Below, piece after piece: positions 37,953-47,716 of a DNA stretch of 64,000 nt. The DNA lies in the NCBI RefSeq assembly GCF_900105165.1, contig NZ_LT629740.1, forward strand, positions 3,658,001-3,722,000, written 5' to 3'. Each line of letters starts with the position of its first letter. The first letter of the stretch is position 1. The notes below the pieces were generated by a model that saw nothing but the letters and a program-made list of their open reading frames with translations, searched no databases and was not told where the DNA came from. Source of the stretch: Mucilaginibacter mallensis. GTDB lineage: Bacteria; Bacteroidota; Bacteroidia; Sphingobacteriales; Sphingobacteriaceae. A program made the translations under genes and the position numbers.

Positions 37953-40900
37953 ATGTATAAAAAACAATTACTACTCAAGTTACTTTTTTGTCCTTTGCTT
38001 TTATTGATGTCTCTGTCCACCTTCGCACAGGCACCAATTACAGGTAAAGTTACCGACGAAAAAGGCAATCCTTTCCCTGGTGTAACCATCGTAATAAAGG
38101 GAACTACACAAGGAACAAATTCCGATGCAAATGGAAATTACAAGATCAATGCCCGCGGCACTGACGTACTTGTATTTTCAGGAGTTGGCTACGGAAAACA
38201 GGAGATCACCGTTGGCAGTAAACGCGTTATCAACGTTGCGATGGCAGAAGATCTTCAGCAATTAAATGAAGTGGTTGTAGTGGGCTACGGCACTCAAAAG
38301 AGAAAGGACCTTACCGGCTCTATATCTTCAGTTAAAGGAGAAGTTTTTAAAGATCAGCCTATTACCAACCCTATTGAAGGCTTGCAGGGAAGAGTAGCTG
38401 GTGTTAACATAATTGAAAATTCTGCAGCTCCTGATGCCGTTCCACAAGTAATTATCAGGGGTGTGGCTTCATTTTATCAGCCCAATCCTTTATACATAGT
38501 TGATGGAGTTAGACAAGCCGACTTAAACAATCTTAACCCGCAGGATATAGTATCCATGGATATTGCGAAAGATGCTGCTTCAGCAGCTATTTATGGTTCT
38601 GCGGCTGCAGGTGGTGTTATACTTGTTACAACCAAAAAGGGTTCGGGAATTGGAGCGCCGCCTTCAATATCTTTTAGCTCAAGGTATGGTATTACCAAAC
38701 CTAAATTGGTTCAATTACTTGGTACCAGTGACTTCATAAAGCTACAAAACCTTGTTAATCCAGCATTCTTTGCCGGAGCTACCAAAACTGATACGCTCGC
38801 CAATACCAATTGGGTAGATTTATTATACCGCAATGGTACCGAACAAAATTATAATCTTTCAGTTTCTGGCGCTTCTGCTAATGTGAATTACCTTGCTTCC
38901 GGGTTTTACAACCAGCAAACAGGTATTTTCATTAAAAACTACTCAAATATTGGAGGCGCACGCATTAATACAGATTATAAACTAAGTAAATACCTTACCA
39001 TAGGCGAGCAAATTGATGTATCTCAACGGATAACTTCTCCACTGGTTGGCGCCGAGGCCGATTTGCATAATGCGCCGTTCCGCACGCAGCCTATTATCCC
39101 TGTTTATAACCCGGATGGAAGCTGGGGAACAGAGCCTCCAGGATATAAAATTGCTTTTGGAGGGCCGAATCCTTTAGGGGCAGTTAATTCAGCGGGTGCA
39201 CAGGATGTGAAAAATAATTTCCAGGGAAATGCATATGCTGATGTGAAACTTCCTTTTCACCTGGATTTCAAGACCACTTTAGGATACAGCTATTTTTTAG
39301 AAACAACTGATTTTTATCAGAACTCCTATAATTTTGGCCCTGTTGCATCTTCAACTAATGGCCTTAGTAAATCCTATGCGCAAAGCAGTCAGTTACTCAC
39401 CAATTATGTGTTAACCTATAATCAAAGTTTTGGAAAACATAATATCAGTGCCTTAGCAGGCTACGAGCAGATCGTTAATAAAACAAATAACGTCTATTCA
39501 TCAATGAGTTCAATAGGTGAACCCGGTTATTCATATATTCAAACTTCTGCTTCATCTCTGGCCCTTTCAGGTACATATGACCCTCAAGGGCTTATAAAAT
39601 CGCAATTTGCAAGGGTGAATTACAATTATAACGAGCGCTATTATTTATCTGGTTCTATAAGGCAGGATGCTAATTACGATGTGTTTGGACCTGATAAACA
39701 AAAAGGTGTATTTCCGGCGGTATCTGCCGGCTGGACAATCAGTAACGAGCCTTTCTTTAAAAAGTTATTGCCATCTATAAATAGCCTGAAATTTCGCGGA
39801 AGCTATGGACAACTTGGTAACTCCAACGTTTCGCCATATTCATTTACTTCAACCTATAGCCAATTTAATAATGCTAATGGTTATTCTGTTGGTGCACAAG
39901 GTTTCGCTCCTGGTCAGCCATTTCAAATAGCAAATACTTTAACTGGCATACCTAATCCAAATTTGCATTGGGAAACAATTACTGAAACTAATTTGGGCCT
40001 GGATGGAGAAGCTTTACGTGGCAGTTTATATTTCACAGTTGAAGTGTATAACAAAAAGACTTCTGATTTAATTTATCAATTACCATTATCAGCAAGTTCA
40101 GGATTCACTCAACCATATATTACAAATATCGGGGATGTTGACAATAAAGGAGTTGAATTGATGGCAGGTTATCGTAATAAAATTGGCAAGCTCGGTTTTG
40201 ACGTAAGTGGAAATATAAGCTATAATAAAAATAATGTAACCAAACTAAGCGGCGCTGCAACTGATGCTGTTTATGGTGGCTATAATTATTACAGCATGGG
40301 TAATACCAGCTTTAGTCAAATGCCTAACCAACAATTAACAATTACCAAGGTAGGCCTTCCTTTTGGTGAGTTTTATGGATACAAGGTGTTGGGAATATTT
40401 TCAAATGAGGCCGACGCTCAAAAGCAAGTTGTTAATGGTCATAAAGCTGATATAGGAGACTTGGAATACCAGGATTTAAATGGTGATGGCAAAATTGATC
40501 AGAATGACAGGCAGCCAATTGGAAACCCCAACCCTAAATTTGTTTATGGATTTAATATCCGCCTTAACTATGCCGGATTTGATTTAGCCGCATTATTTAA
40601 TGGCGTTGCCGGCGTACAACTGTTTAATGGCGTAAAAGCCTATGAACAATCGCTTTTCCAGGATGGGAATACTACATCGCAGGTCTTCAACGATTCTTTC
40701 TTAGGTTCAAACGGCCTTACATCGCAACCCAGGTTGCTTAGCCCTACTCCCGGAGGCGGAAATGCGTTGGATGCAAACCAAAATTACTCTTCTGTAAACA
40801 GCTATTTTGTTGAAAGTGGCGCTTATGTGAAGCTTAAAAACCTGCAATTAGGATATACTTTTTCTAATAATACTTTAAAACAGGTCAGCATTAAAAGCCT

Positions 40901-41081
40901 GAGGGTTTTTGTAATGGCAAACAATGTATTCACCATCACAAAATATAAAGGCCTTGATCCTGAGCTGGGTAGTGCATTTACTACAGGTGGTACTGTTAGT
41001 CCTACTACGCAGGGTATTGATGCGGTAACAAATTATCCTCAGGCCCGTATTTTTTCAGCAGGACTTGATGTTAGTTTATAG
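37953..41081 (+). CDS. SusC/RagA-family TonB-dependent outer-membrane transporter
   Basis: 1042 residues. After the signal peptide (ends FAQ) a carboxypeptidase-like beta domain starts at ITGKVTDEKGNPFPGVTI. The VVVVGYGTQKRKDLTGSIS segment then leads to the plug domain (VIIRGVASFYQPNPLYIVDGVRQADLNNLNPQDI) and the 22-strand barrel with family markers YYLSGSIRQDANYDVFGPDK and SLRVFVMANNVFT. It imports oligosaccharides with SusD as lid. No STN domain at the N-terminus, so there is no sign of anti-sigma/ECF control; regulation is more likely by the DUF6377 protein. Confidence 0.95.
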   Translation: MYKKQLLLKLLFCPLLLLMSLSTFAQAPITGKVTDEKGNPFPGVTIVIKGTTQGTNSDANGNYKINARGTDVLVFSGVGYGKQEITVGSKRVINVAMAEDLQQLNEVVVVGYGTQKRKDLTGSISSVKGEVFKDQPITNPIEGLQGRVAGVNIIENSAAPDAVPQVIIRGVASFYQPNPLYIVDGVRQADLNNLNPQDIVSMDIAKDAASAAIYGSAAAGGVILVTTKKGSGIGAPPSISFSSRYGITKPKLVQLLGTSDFIKLQNLVNPAFFAGATKTDTLANTNWVDLLYRNGTEQNYNLSVSGASANVNYLASGFYNQQTGIFIKNYSNIGGARINTDYKLSKYLTIGEQIDVSQRITSPLVGAEADLHNAPFRTQPIIPVYNPDGSWGTEPPGYKIAFGGPNPLGAVNSAGAQDVKNNFQGNAYADVKLPFHLDFKTTLGYSYFLETTDFYQNSYNFGPVASSTNGLSKSYAQSSQLLTNYVLTYNQSFGKHNISALAGYEQIVNKTNNVYSSMSSIGEPGYSYIQTSASSLALSGTYDPQGLIKSQFARVNYNYNERYYLSGSIRQDANYDVFGPDKQKGVFPAVSAGWTISNEPFFKKLLPSINSLKFRGSYGQLGNSNVSPYSFTSTYSQFNNANGYSVGAQGFAPGQPFQIANTLTGIPNPNLHWETITETNLGLDGEALRGSLYFTVEVYNKKTSDLIYQLPLSASSGFTQPYITNIGDVDNKGVELMAGYRNKIGKLGFDVSGNISYNKNNVTKLSGAATDAVYGGYNYYSMGNTSFSQMPNQQLTITKVGLPFGEFYGYKVLGIFSNEADAQKQVVNGHKADIGDLEYQDLNGDGKIDQNDRQPIGNPNPKFVYGFNIRLNYAGFDLAALFNGVAGVQLFNGVKAYEQSLFQDGNTTSQVFNDSFLGSNGLTSQPRLLSPTPGGGNALDANQNYSSVNSYFVESGAYVKLKNLQLGYTFSNNTLKQVSIKSLRVFVMANNVFTITKYKGLDPELGSAFTTGGTVSPTTQGIDAVTNYPQARIFSAGLDVSL

Positions 41082-41105
41082 TAATAACCTTCAAAATTTA
41101 TTAAA

Positions 41106-42965
41106 ATGATAAAGAAAAAATATATAGCTGCACTCGCATTTATCTTGATAGCGGGATGTAAAAAAGCCCCGGTTAACGTTGGGCCTCCAAATCAATATAG
41201 CAGCAGTAATTACCCTACAACTATTACACAACTGCAAACAGTCCTGGTATCGTGCTACTCTGATTTGCGGGATGTTGGCCTGTTTGGGTTTGACTTTTTG
41301 CCAAGGATGTTGGGACAATCAACGCATGTGCTTAACGGAAATCCTTTTTCATTTACCGGCGAAATGGCGGCTAACAACCTTACCGTAGGAGATGGAGGTG
41401 CACAGGAAACATGGAACGCCTTATATGTAGGTGTAAAAAATTGTAACGTTACTATTTATTCAGCAGGTGTATTATTAAAAACAAACCCATCTGTAGATCA
41501 GGCAACTGTTAACCTGATAATTGGCCAGGCTTATTGCCTTAGGGGATGGTATTATATGCAGCTTGAATGTTTGTATGGCGAAGCATATATGCAGGCAGGC
41601 GGTGTAAACGGCGACAAACTCGGAGTTCCGTTATATACTGAAGTGCCTCAAAGTTTAGCTGCAACACAAGTAGCACGCAGCCCTGTAAAAGATGTATGGG
41701 CATTAATTATAAGTGATGAAAAACAAGCCGCAACATTACTTAAAGGACAAGTTTGGCCTTCTACCGATGAGGCACGGGCCACTGAATGGGCGGCAAAAGG
41801 GTTGTTAGGTAAAGCTTACGTTTATACGCAGGACTGGGCCGATGCCAAAGCCACTTTAATTGATGTTATAACAAACAGCGGTAAATCATTAATGCCGTAT
41901 GCCACCTACCATAATGCGTTTAATGGTGCTAATAAATTCAACACCGAATCATTGCTTGAGTTATATATAGATCCCAATCCACAAGGAGGGTATGGTATTT
42001 ATAGTGGTAATGTTTCAAACTCGGCAACTATTGATGGGCTTCTATGGCCGCCTGTTACTTTTGGCGGATATAATGGGTCAACCCCTTATAACGGGACAAA
42101 CAACTCAGTACAGTTTTTGGGTTATGGCGGCAATTTTTACATTCATGATCAGAATATTTTGCGTTTTGGTTATACGCTTGGGAACTACTCGTTGGTTGCT
42201 AATCCTAAATATAATGCAGCTGTAGGACCCACTTATTACAATCAGCAGCAGGTAATCGACCCAACGTATCAGCACGCCGCCTTGCAGGCAAGAACAAACA
42301 ACACTACCGACCCGCGTTTATATGTAAATGCCCTGCAACCCCGGGTTGATTCAGTGCAATTTGATGGCATACATTGGGCGCTGATTGCAAAGAATCCGAT
42401 TTCAGAGAATCCGATTGTAGAAACTCCACAATCTCCGGCATACGGATGGTCGCTGAGAAAATATTCGCCAATTGATTATAATATATCTGCGAACACTACT
42501 GTTACTTCAGATAAATGGGATTACTACCTGCTTCGTTTAGCGGATGTTTATTTATTATATGCTGAGGCCTGCATAGGTTCTGGCGACAATATAAATGGGC
42601 TTGAATACCTCAATAGAATTAAACGCAGGGCTTATAGTTTACCTATAACTACACCATCGGTTGTCGATTATAAATCACTAACTGATGCTACACCTGCTGC
42701 TAATCCTGTTAGCCCTGATCCTGTTTTGGGTCATAATCCTTTATACTACGAACGCTGGGCTGAATTATTTAACGAAGGCACCTGGTGGTTTGATGTATGC
42801 AGGTGGAAATTGGGTGATTCGGAAGCGGCATATTATAAATCAGCCATAGGAGTTCCTAGTCCGCTAACTTTTACCGATAGTAAATCGTATGTATGGCCTA
42901 TTCCATTGACTGAGATTAACAGTAATAGTAAAATCACTCAAGCCGACCAAAACCCAGGGTATTAA
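41106..42965 (+). CDS. SusD/RagB-family surface glycan-binding lipoprotein
   Basis: 619 residues with a lipoprotein signal (AFILIAGC, Cys18). Tetratrico-like helices follow, with SusD signatures NCNVTIYSAGVLL, QAYCLRGWYYMQLECLYGEAYM, WDYYLLRLADVYLLYAEACIG and the C-terminal YERWAELFNEGTWWFDVCRWKLGD. It binds the glycan and closes over the SusC pore. 24 nt after susC; a stem-loop terminator follows its stop. Confidence 0.95.
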   Translation: MIKKKYIAALAFILIAGCKKAPVNVGPPNQYSSSNYPTTITQLQTVLVSCYSDLRDVGLFGFDFLPRMLGQSTHVLNGNPFSFTGEMAANNLTVGDGGAQETWNALYVGVKNCNVTIYSAGVLLKTNPSVDQATVNLIIGQAYCLRGWYYMQLECLYGEAYMQAGGVNGDKLGVPLYTEVPQSLAATQVARSPVKDVWALIISDEKQAATLLKGQVWPSTDEARATEWAAKGLLGKAYVYTQDWADAKATLIDVITNSGKSLMPYATYHNAFNGANKFNTESLLELYIDPNPQGGYGIYSGNVSNSATIDGLLWPPVTFGGYNGSTPYNGTNNSVQFLGYGGNFYIHDQNILRFGYTLGNYSLVANPKYNAAVGPTYYNQQQVIDPTYQHAALQARTNNTTDPRLYVNALQPRVDSVQFDGIHWALIAKNPISENPIVETPQSPAYGWSLRKYSPIDYNISANTTVTSDKWDYYLLRLADVYLLYAEACIGSGDNINGLEYLNRIKRRAYSLPITTPSVVDYKSLTDATPAANPVSPDPVLGHNPLYYERWAELFNEGTWWFDVCRWKLGDSEAAYYKSAIGVPSPLTFTDSKSYVWPIPLTEINSNSKITQADQNPGY

Positions 42966-42977
42966 TTATAGTTGGTT

Positions 42978-43015
42978 AAGTGCGGAGCCCCTAAAAAAGG
43001 CTTCGCGCTTTTTAT
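42978..43015 (+). terminator. stem-loop terminator/attenuator after susD
   Basis: AAGTGCGGAGCC can pair with GGCTTCGCGCTT in RNA (12 bp with two G-U pairs), followed by a run of T. Because the GH71 gene starts only 24 nt later, it likely allows partial read-through so that SusC/D are made in excess over the enzymes. Confidence 0.75.
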
Positions 43016-43038
43016 CCATTCCCCCAACAAATAGCCAT

Positions 43039-44673
43039 ATGCAGTTTAAACACTCAGGGAGATATACAAAATGCTCTCAGTTACTTCTTTTGCTCTTATT
43101 TTTCATCAACTGCTCCGTTCATGCGCAGGATTCATTAAAGAATTTGCCTGAATACAGCTTGCCATTAACCGGTGAAAAACTGGTTATAGCCCACTGCATG
43201 ACTAATATTATCCGCTATAAAGATCACCCCTATGAAGATAGCGGCAACCCTGATTTTTATGATAAAACCGGAAATATTACAGCGCCACTGGGCGGTTTAA
43301 CACAAGTTAAGCCAATGGCAAATGACCTGATGGCCAATGCTACGCTGGATGAATCGGTTGAGTTTGAGATGAGGGCGGCCATACGCTCAGGGATAGATGG
43401 GTTTCAATTTTATTATGTTTTGGGCCTTCCGGATTGGGATAATATTATAAAAGCCTATTTCCGCGTAGCTGAAGCAAAACACCTCAATTTTAAATTCACA
43501 GTCTGCATCTCCCACCCTAACGGCGGTACCGAGGCTTTAAAGGTAGCCGAATATGCAAGGCGTATTAATGGTATAATGGACGAGGTAGGCCATAATAACC
43601 CGCACTGGCTGCGCACACCCGATGGCAGGCTGGTAGTTTACCAGTGGCTAGGCGATGGACTTGCGGACATACCTGCCGATAAACAAGGCTTACCCGATCA
43701 ATTTTATATAGCACGGGCCTATAAAAGACTAGCGGATGATGTACATGAACGTTTTGCCTGTGTATATACCATAAACACCATGATAAACAAGCAAAAGCTG
43801 GATGATATACTGGATTATTTCCCTGCGGTATGGATCTGGACGTTGCCTTATAGTAACGATTATCTTGGCAACATGGTGGCTGATGAGTGCAAAGCACGCA
43901 ACCGCAACTTTACAGGATCTGTTTTTTCGGATTTCTATACTTCCAAATTATTAAAAAAAGGAACCTGGGATATGTATCACACAGCAAATGAAGCTGCAGA
44001 CGCAGGTATAAGCAATGTTGAACGCAAGTATATAATAACCGGCTTATCCTATAATTTCCGTAAGCTGTTTGAGTTCGGCATAAAACAGAATGTGCCCATT
44101 ATAAATGTTATAACCTGGAACGATTATCCCGAAGGGCATCACCTTGCCCCCGAAATAAATCATAACGATGGTTTCTCCATCCTGCTCAATTATTATAAAA
44201 GTGTGTGGAAAGACTTGCCATCACCTTATAGCGACAGGGACGTAGCCGTTGTTTTCTTTAAAAAATACAAACATAATATTACGCCTAAACCTTACAACAT
44301 ACCGGTAAAAAGCTTTCAACGGGAGGTTATACCCACTGTGTGGGAAGATTCAATTGAAGTGGTAACACTGTTGAAAGCTAAAGGCCGGTTAAACGTTAAC
44401 GGGCAATATAAAGAGGTTGCCGCAGGCTTGGTTTCAACAAAATTTAAGATGAGTGACGGGCCGGTAAACGTATCTGTTTCGCGAAATGATATAGTAACCG
44501 TGCATTTTACCACACCCGAAGGAATTACCAGCCACCCGTATCGTGCGGACAGGCTCACCTATAGTTTTAGCAGCGAATTTAACCGTTTTTACAAAGACCT
44601 CTATCCCGGCTTTACACCGGAGTATTCGCACGAATACAATCCCGGCTTTGTTAAAAGCGACCAGAATAATTAA
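43039..44673 (+). CDS. GH71-type alpha-1,3-glucanase
   Basis: 544 residues; signal peptide ending VHAQ. GH71 landmarks: LVIAHCMTN at the barrel start, SGIDGFQFYYVLG, RLVVYQWLGDGL and the C-terminal INVITWNDYPEGHHLAP (about 355-371), which matches the TWNDYGESHYIGP stretch of fungal mutanases. Those enzymes cleave alpha-1,3-glucan as found in fungal walls or bacterial mutan. An insertion of about 45 residues near the N-terminus and a C-terminal beta domain of about 120 residues go beyond the fungal core. No lipobox, so probably periplasmic. Followed by GH97 at 52 nt, giving a simple two-enzyme route to glucose. Confidence 0.82.
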   Translation: MQFKHSGRYTKCSQLLLLLLFFINCSVHAQDSLKNLPEYSLPLTGEKLVIAHCMTNIIRYKDHPYEDSGNPDFYDKTGNITAPLGGLTQVKPMANDLMANATLDESVEFEMRAAIRSGIDGFQFYYVLGLPDWDNIIKAYFRVAEAKHLNFKFTVCISHPNGGTEALKVAEYARRINGIMDEVGHNNPHWLRTPDGRLVVYQWLGDGLADIPADKQGLPDQFYIARAYKRLADDVHERFACVYTINTMINKQKLDDILDYFPAVWIWTLPYSNDYLGNMVADECKARNRNFTGSVFSDFYTSKLLKKGTWDMYHTANEAADAGISNVERKYIITGLSYNFRKLFEFGIKQNVPIINVITWNDYPEGHHLAPEINHNDGFSILLNYYKSVWKDLPSPYSDRDVAVVFFKKYKHNITPKPYNIPVKSFQREVIPTVWEDSIEVVTLLKAKGRLNVNGQYKEVAAGLVSTKFKMSDGPVNVSVSRNDIVTVHFTTPEGITSHPYRADRLTYSFSSEFNRFYKDLYPGFTPEYSHEYNPGFVKSDQNN

Positions 44674-44725
44674 TAACAAATAAGTTTTAGCCGGAATACG
44701 GCCTAAACAATAAACTGATACCACA

Positions 44726-46864
44726 ATGAAAAAATTACTTACCTGCATCATATTAAGTCTTTTTGTGTTCAACCACCTAAAGGCCCAATCGCAGCCAACA
44801 ACCGTCAGCATGAATAAAGTTAAGCTGGAGTTTATGATGGATGCCGACGGTCGCCCAACATATGCCATATACTACGACCAAAAGCCGGTGATAAAGCCAT
44901 CACATTTAGGCATCAAAATATTGAATGATGTTGGCATGGACAGCAACTTCGTGGTAACGGGCACCGAGAAAACAACTGTTGATGAACAATGGAAACCAGT
45001 TTGGGGAGAGGTAAGCAATATCCGCAATCATTATAACCAGGTAACTTTTCATCTCAGGCAACAAAATAAGGCTGGCAGGTTATTGGATATTGTTTTCCGT
45101 GTATTTGAGGATGGCGTAGGTTTCAGGTATGAATTTCCTAAACAGAATAATCTGAAATATTTCATCGTATCAGATGAAGTAACGGAATTTGCCTTAGCCG
45201 GTAACAATAAAACATTCTGGATCCCTGGTGATTATGATACCAACGAATATCCTTATACTACATCAAACATCAGCGAGATCAATAACCAGCATATGGTTAA
45301 TTCATCCGACGATATCGCGGTTAGGGTAGCGCCTGATAAATATGCTGTGCAAACTCCGTTGATGATGAAAACACCAGAGGGATTGTATATCAACATACAT
45401 GAAGCTGCTTTGGTAAACTATTCGGCCATGCAATTGCATGTGGATACCAGCACCTATAAGCTAACCGCCAGTCTGGTACCCGATGCATTGGGCAATAAGG
45501 CATACATCGGCACACCTTGCCACACGCCTTGGCGCACCATTATAGTAAGTAATAAAGCTACCGATATACTGGAATCAAAAATGATCCTCAATTTAAATGA
45601 CCCATCAAAAATTGAGAATACATCATGGATAAAACCAATGAAATTTGTTGGCGTATGGTGGGAAATGCAAACTGGTAAAAGCACCTGGAACTATTCGGCA
45701 CGTGCCGATACGGTTGGTGCAAATGGACTGCTCATCCCCAATGGCACACATGGCGGCAACACCGCTAATGTGGAGCGGTATATTGATTTTGCCGCAAAAA
45801 ATGGCATACAGGGTGTACTGGTTGAAGGCTGGAACTACGGCTGGGAAGAATGGTTCGGTAACTGGAAAGAGCATGTATTTAGCTTTGTAACCCCCTACCC
45901 TGATTTCGATGTAGATGCCATAACCAAATACGCCAAAGCAAAAGGAGTGGTTATGATCATGCATAATGAAACCTCAGCCTCGGCTACTGATTACGAACGG
46001 CAAATGGATACGGCTTTCAGGTTCATGAACAAGTATGGCTACACTTCGGTTAAAACCGGGTACGTGGGCCGCATTATCCCACGCGGTGAGCACCACGATG
46101 GTGAATGGATGGTGAACCATTACGTTCGTGTAGCCGAAAAAGCCGCCCAGTACCATATAATGCTGGATGCACACGAACCGGTTAGGCCTACAGGCTTGCA
46201 GCGCACCTATCCTAACTGGATGGCTTGTGAGGCTGGTCGTGGTAATGAATATAATGCCTTTGGGCACGGCAACATGCCGGAGCATGAAACCATAATGCCT
46301 TTTACCCGCTTTATGGGTGGCCCGATGGATTATACCCCCGGCATATTTAAAGTACAGGATTTTACAATTCTGCCTGGCAAACGGGTTCATACAACCCTCG
46401 TAAAACAGCTGGCCTTATATGTGGTACTTTATAGCCCGATACAAATGGCAGCTGACCTGCCGGAGAATTATGAGAAATACATGGATGCTTTCCAGTTTAT
46501 TAAGGATGTTGGGGTTGATTGGGATGATACCAAAGTTATTGCCGCTGAACCCGGCGATTATATTACCACTGCACGTAAGGAAAAAGGCACCGAAAACTGG
46601 TTTATTGGCGCCGTTACCGATGAAAATGGCCGCGATGAAGTAGTTCCCTTGGATTTTTTGAATAAAGGAACCCAATACGTTGCCACCATCTATGCTGATG
46701 CTCCCGATGCCGACTGGAAAACCAATCCTGAAGCCTATAAAATCACTACATATATAGTGGATGCAGGCACTAAACTCAAATTAAAACTGGCTCCGGGTGG
46801 CGGCGCTGCTATCAGCATAAAACTTACTACAGCTGATACTAAAGGCATAAAGAAGTATAAATAA
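44726..46864 (+). CDS. GH97 alpha-glucosidase (SusB-like, inverting type)
   Basis: 712 residues, signal peptide ending KAQ. An N-terminal beta-sandwich with KLEFMMDADGRPTYAIYYD leads to the (beta/alpha)8 barrel. KTGYVG stands where retaining GH97 enzymes have their Asp nucleophile (KVDFF-type). PRGEHH (about 451-456), DAHEPVRPTG and GGPMDYTPGIF match SusB of Bacteroides, which inverts and uses Ca2+. It should release glucose from the non-reducing end of alpha-glucans, completing the work of the GH71 enzyme. No clear terminator follows. Confidence 0.93.
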   Translation: MKKLLTCIILSLFVFNHLKAQSQPTTVSMNKVKLEFMMDADGRPTYAIYYDQKPVIKPSHLGIKILNDVGMDSNFVVTGTEKTTVDEQWKPVWGEVSNIRNHYNQVTFHLRQQNKAGRLLDIVFRVFEDGVGFRYEFPKQNNLKYFIVSDEVTEFALAGNNKTFWIPGDYDTNEYPYTTSNISEINNQHMVNSSDDIAVRVAPDKYAVQTPLMMKTPEGLYINIHEAALVNYSAMQLHVDTSTYKLTASLVPDALGNKAYIGTPCHTPWRTIIVSNKATDILESKMILNLNDPSKIENTSWIKPMKFVGVWWEMQTGKSTWNYSARADTVGANGLLIPNGTHGGNTANVERYIDFAAKNGIQGVLVEGWNYGWEEWFGNWKEHVFSFVTPYPDFDVDAITKYAKAKGVVMIMHNETSASATDYERQMDTAFRFMNKYGYTSVKTGYVGRIIPRGEHHDGEWMVNHYVRVAEKAAQYHIMLDAHEPVRPTGLQRTYPNWMACEAGRGNEYNAFGHGNMPEHETIMPFTRFMGGPMDYTPGIFKVQDFTILPGKRVHTTLVKQLALYVVLYSPIQMAADLPENYEKYMDAFQFIKDVGVDWDDTKVIAAEPGDYITTARKEKGTENWFIGAVTDENGRDEVVPLDFLNKGTQYVATIYADAPDADWKTNPEAYKITTYIVDAGTKLKLKLAPGGGAAISIKLTTADTKGIKKYK

Positions 46865-46923
46865 AAAAGTAAGCCGGGTAAACAAAATGAAATAGTCACT
46901 ACAATATACAATGAGGTGTTTTA

Positions 46924-46931
46924 TAACTTTG
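46924..46931 (+). promoter_or_regulatory. -7 box (TAACTTTG) of the GNAT gene
   Basis: TAACTTTG fits TAnnTTTG, 25 nt before the GTG start at 46957, so this gene is probably transcribed separately from the glucan locus. Confidence 0.5.
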
Positions 46932-46956
46932 GCCATCTTATTTTACACCCCATATT

Positions 46957-47643
46957 GTGGAACATATACTTGATAACCTGGTTTGGAATGCTTTAAATTC
47001 CGGCAATAAACATCTGGCAAACGGCAATGAAAACGTTAAATATTTTGCCAAGGAAGTATCACCCTTTGTAGGCCTGAAGGAAACAAACGATGATAACTTT
47101 CAACTCCTGTATGATACCATCCCTTTTGATGGTTTCTTCGGGTTCGTAACAAATAATGAGGTCTCGATCCCGGCTCCCTGGAAAATTGCCCGGCACATAA
47201 ATGTTTTACAAATGGTATTTGATAAACCACTGGAAACTGTTGCCGCAAACCATGAAATTATCTCCTTAGGCGAACATAATGTACCTGAAATGCTTACCCT
47301 AACGCAATTAACCAATCCCGGTCCATTTGCAACGCGGACCATCGATTTCGGTCATTACCGGGGTATTTTTAAGGAGAATAACCTGGTAGCCATGGCAGGG
47401 CAGCGCATGAACCCTTATCAATATGCAGAGATCAGCGCAGTTTGTACACATCCCGATTATTTAGGAAAGGGTTATGCCAAACAACTGCTTTTAAATCAGA
47501 TGCACAGGATAAAAGAAGCTTCGGGAATTCCGTTTCTGCATGTATTAGCTGAAAATACAAGAGCTATAAATGTTTATGAAAGTCTGGGATTTGAAACCCG
47601 TAAGGAAATTTCCATCTATATCATCCAAAAAGAATCTGCCTGA
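46957..47643 (+). CDS. GNAT family N-acetyltransferase
   Basis: 228 residues, start GTG. The C-terminal acetyl-CoA-binding part reads EISAVCTHPDYLGKGYAKQLLLNQM (motif A, Q/RxxGxG/A form) and NTRAINVYESLGFETRKEISIYI (motif B), the FR47-like subgroup. The N-terminal 100 residues probably hold the acceptor-binding region. Substrate unknown. It stands between the glucan locus and an unrelated flavoprotein gene. Confidence 0.88.
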   Translation: MEHILDNLVWNALNSGNKHLANGNENVKYFAKEVSPFVGLKETNDDNFQLLYDTIPFDGFFGFVTNNEVSIPAPWKIARHINVLQMVFDKPLETVAANHEIISLGEHNVPEMLTLTQLTNPGPFATRTIDFGHYRGIFKENNLVAMAGQRMNPYQYAEISAVCTHPDYLGKGYAKQLLLNQMHRIKEASGIPFLHVLAENTRAINVYESLGFETRKEISIYIIQKESA

Positions 47644-47705
47644 TAGTAAAATGTGAACTCAAAGTCATTTATCGAAACCTGACAATGAGTGCACATCATA
47701 AGCTT

Positions 47706-47713
47706 TATTTTTG
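47706..47713 (+). promoter_or_regulatory. -7 box (TATTTTTG) of the LLM gene
   Basis: TATTTTTG ends three bases before the ATG at 47717, implying a leaderless mRNA. The TTG at 47711 lies within the box. Confidence 0.5.
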
Positions 47714-47716
47714 AAT

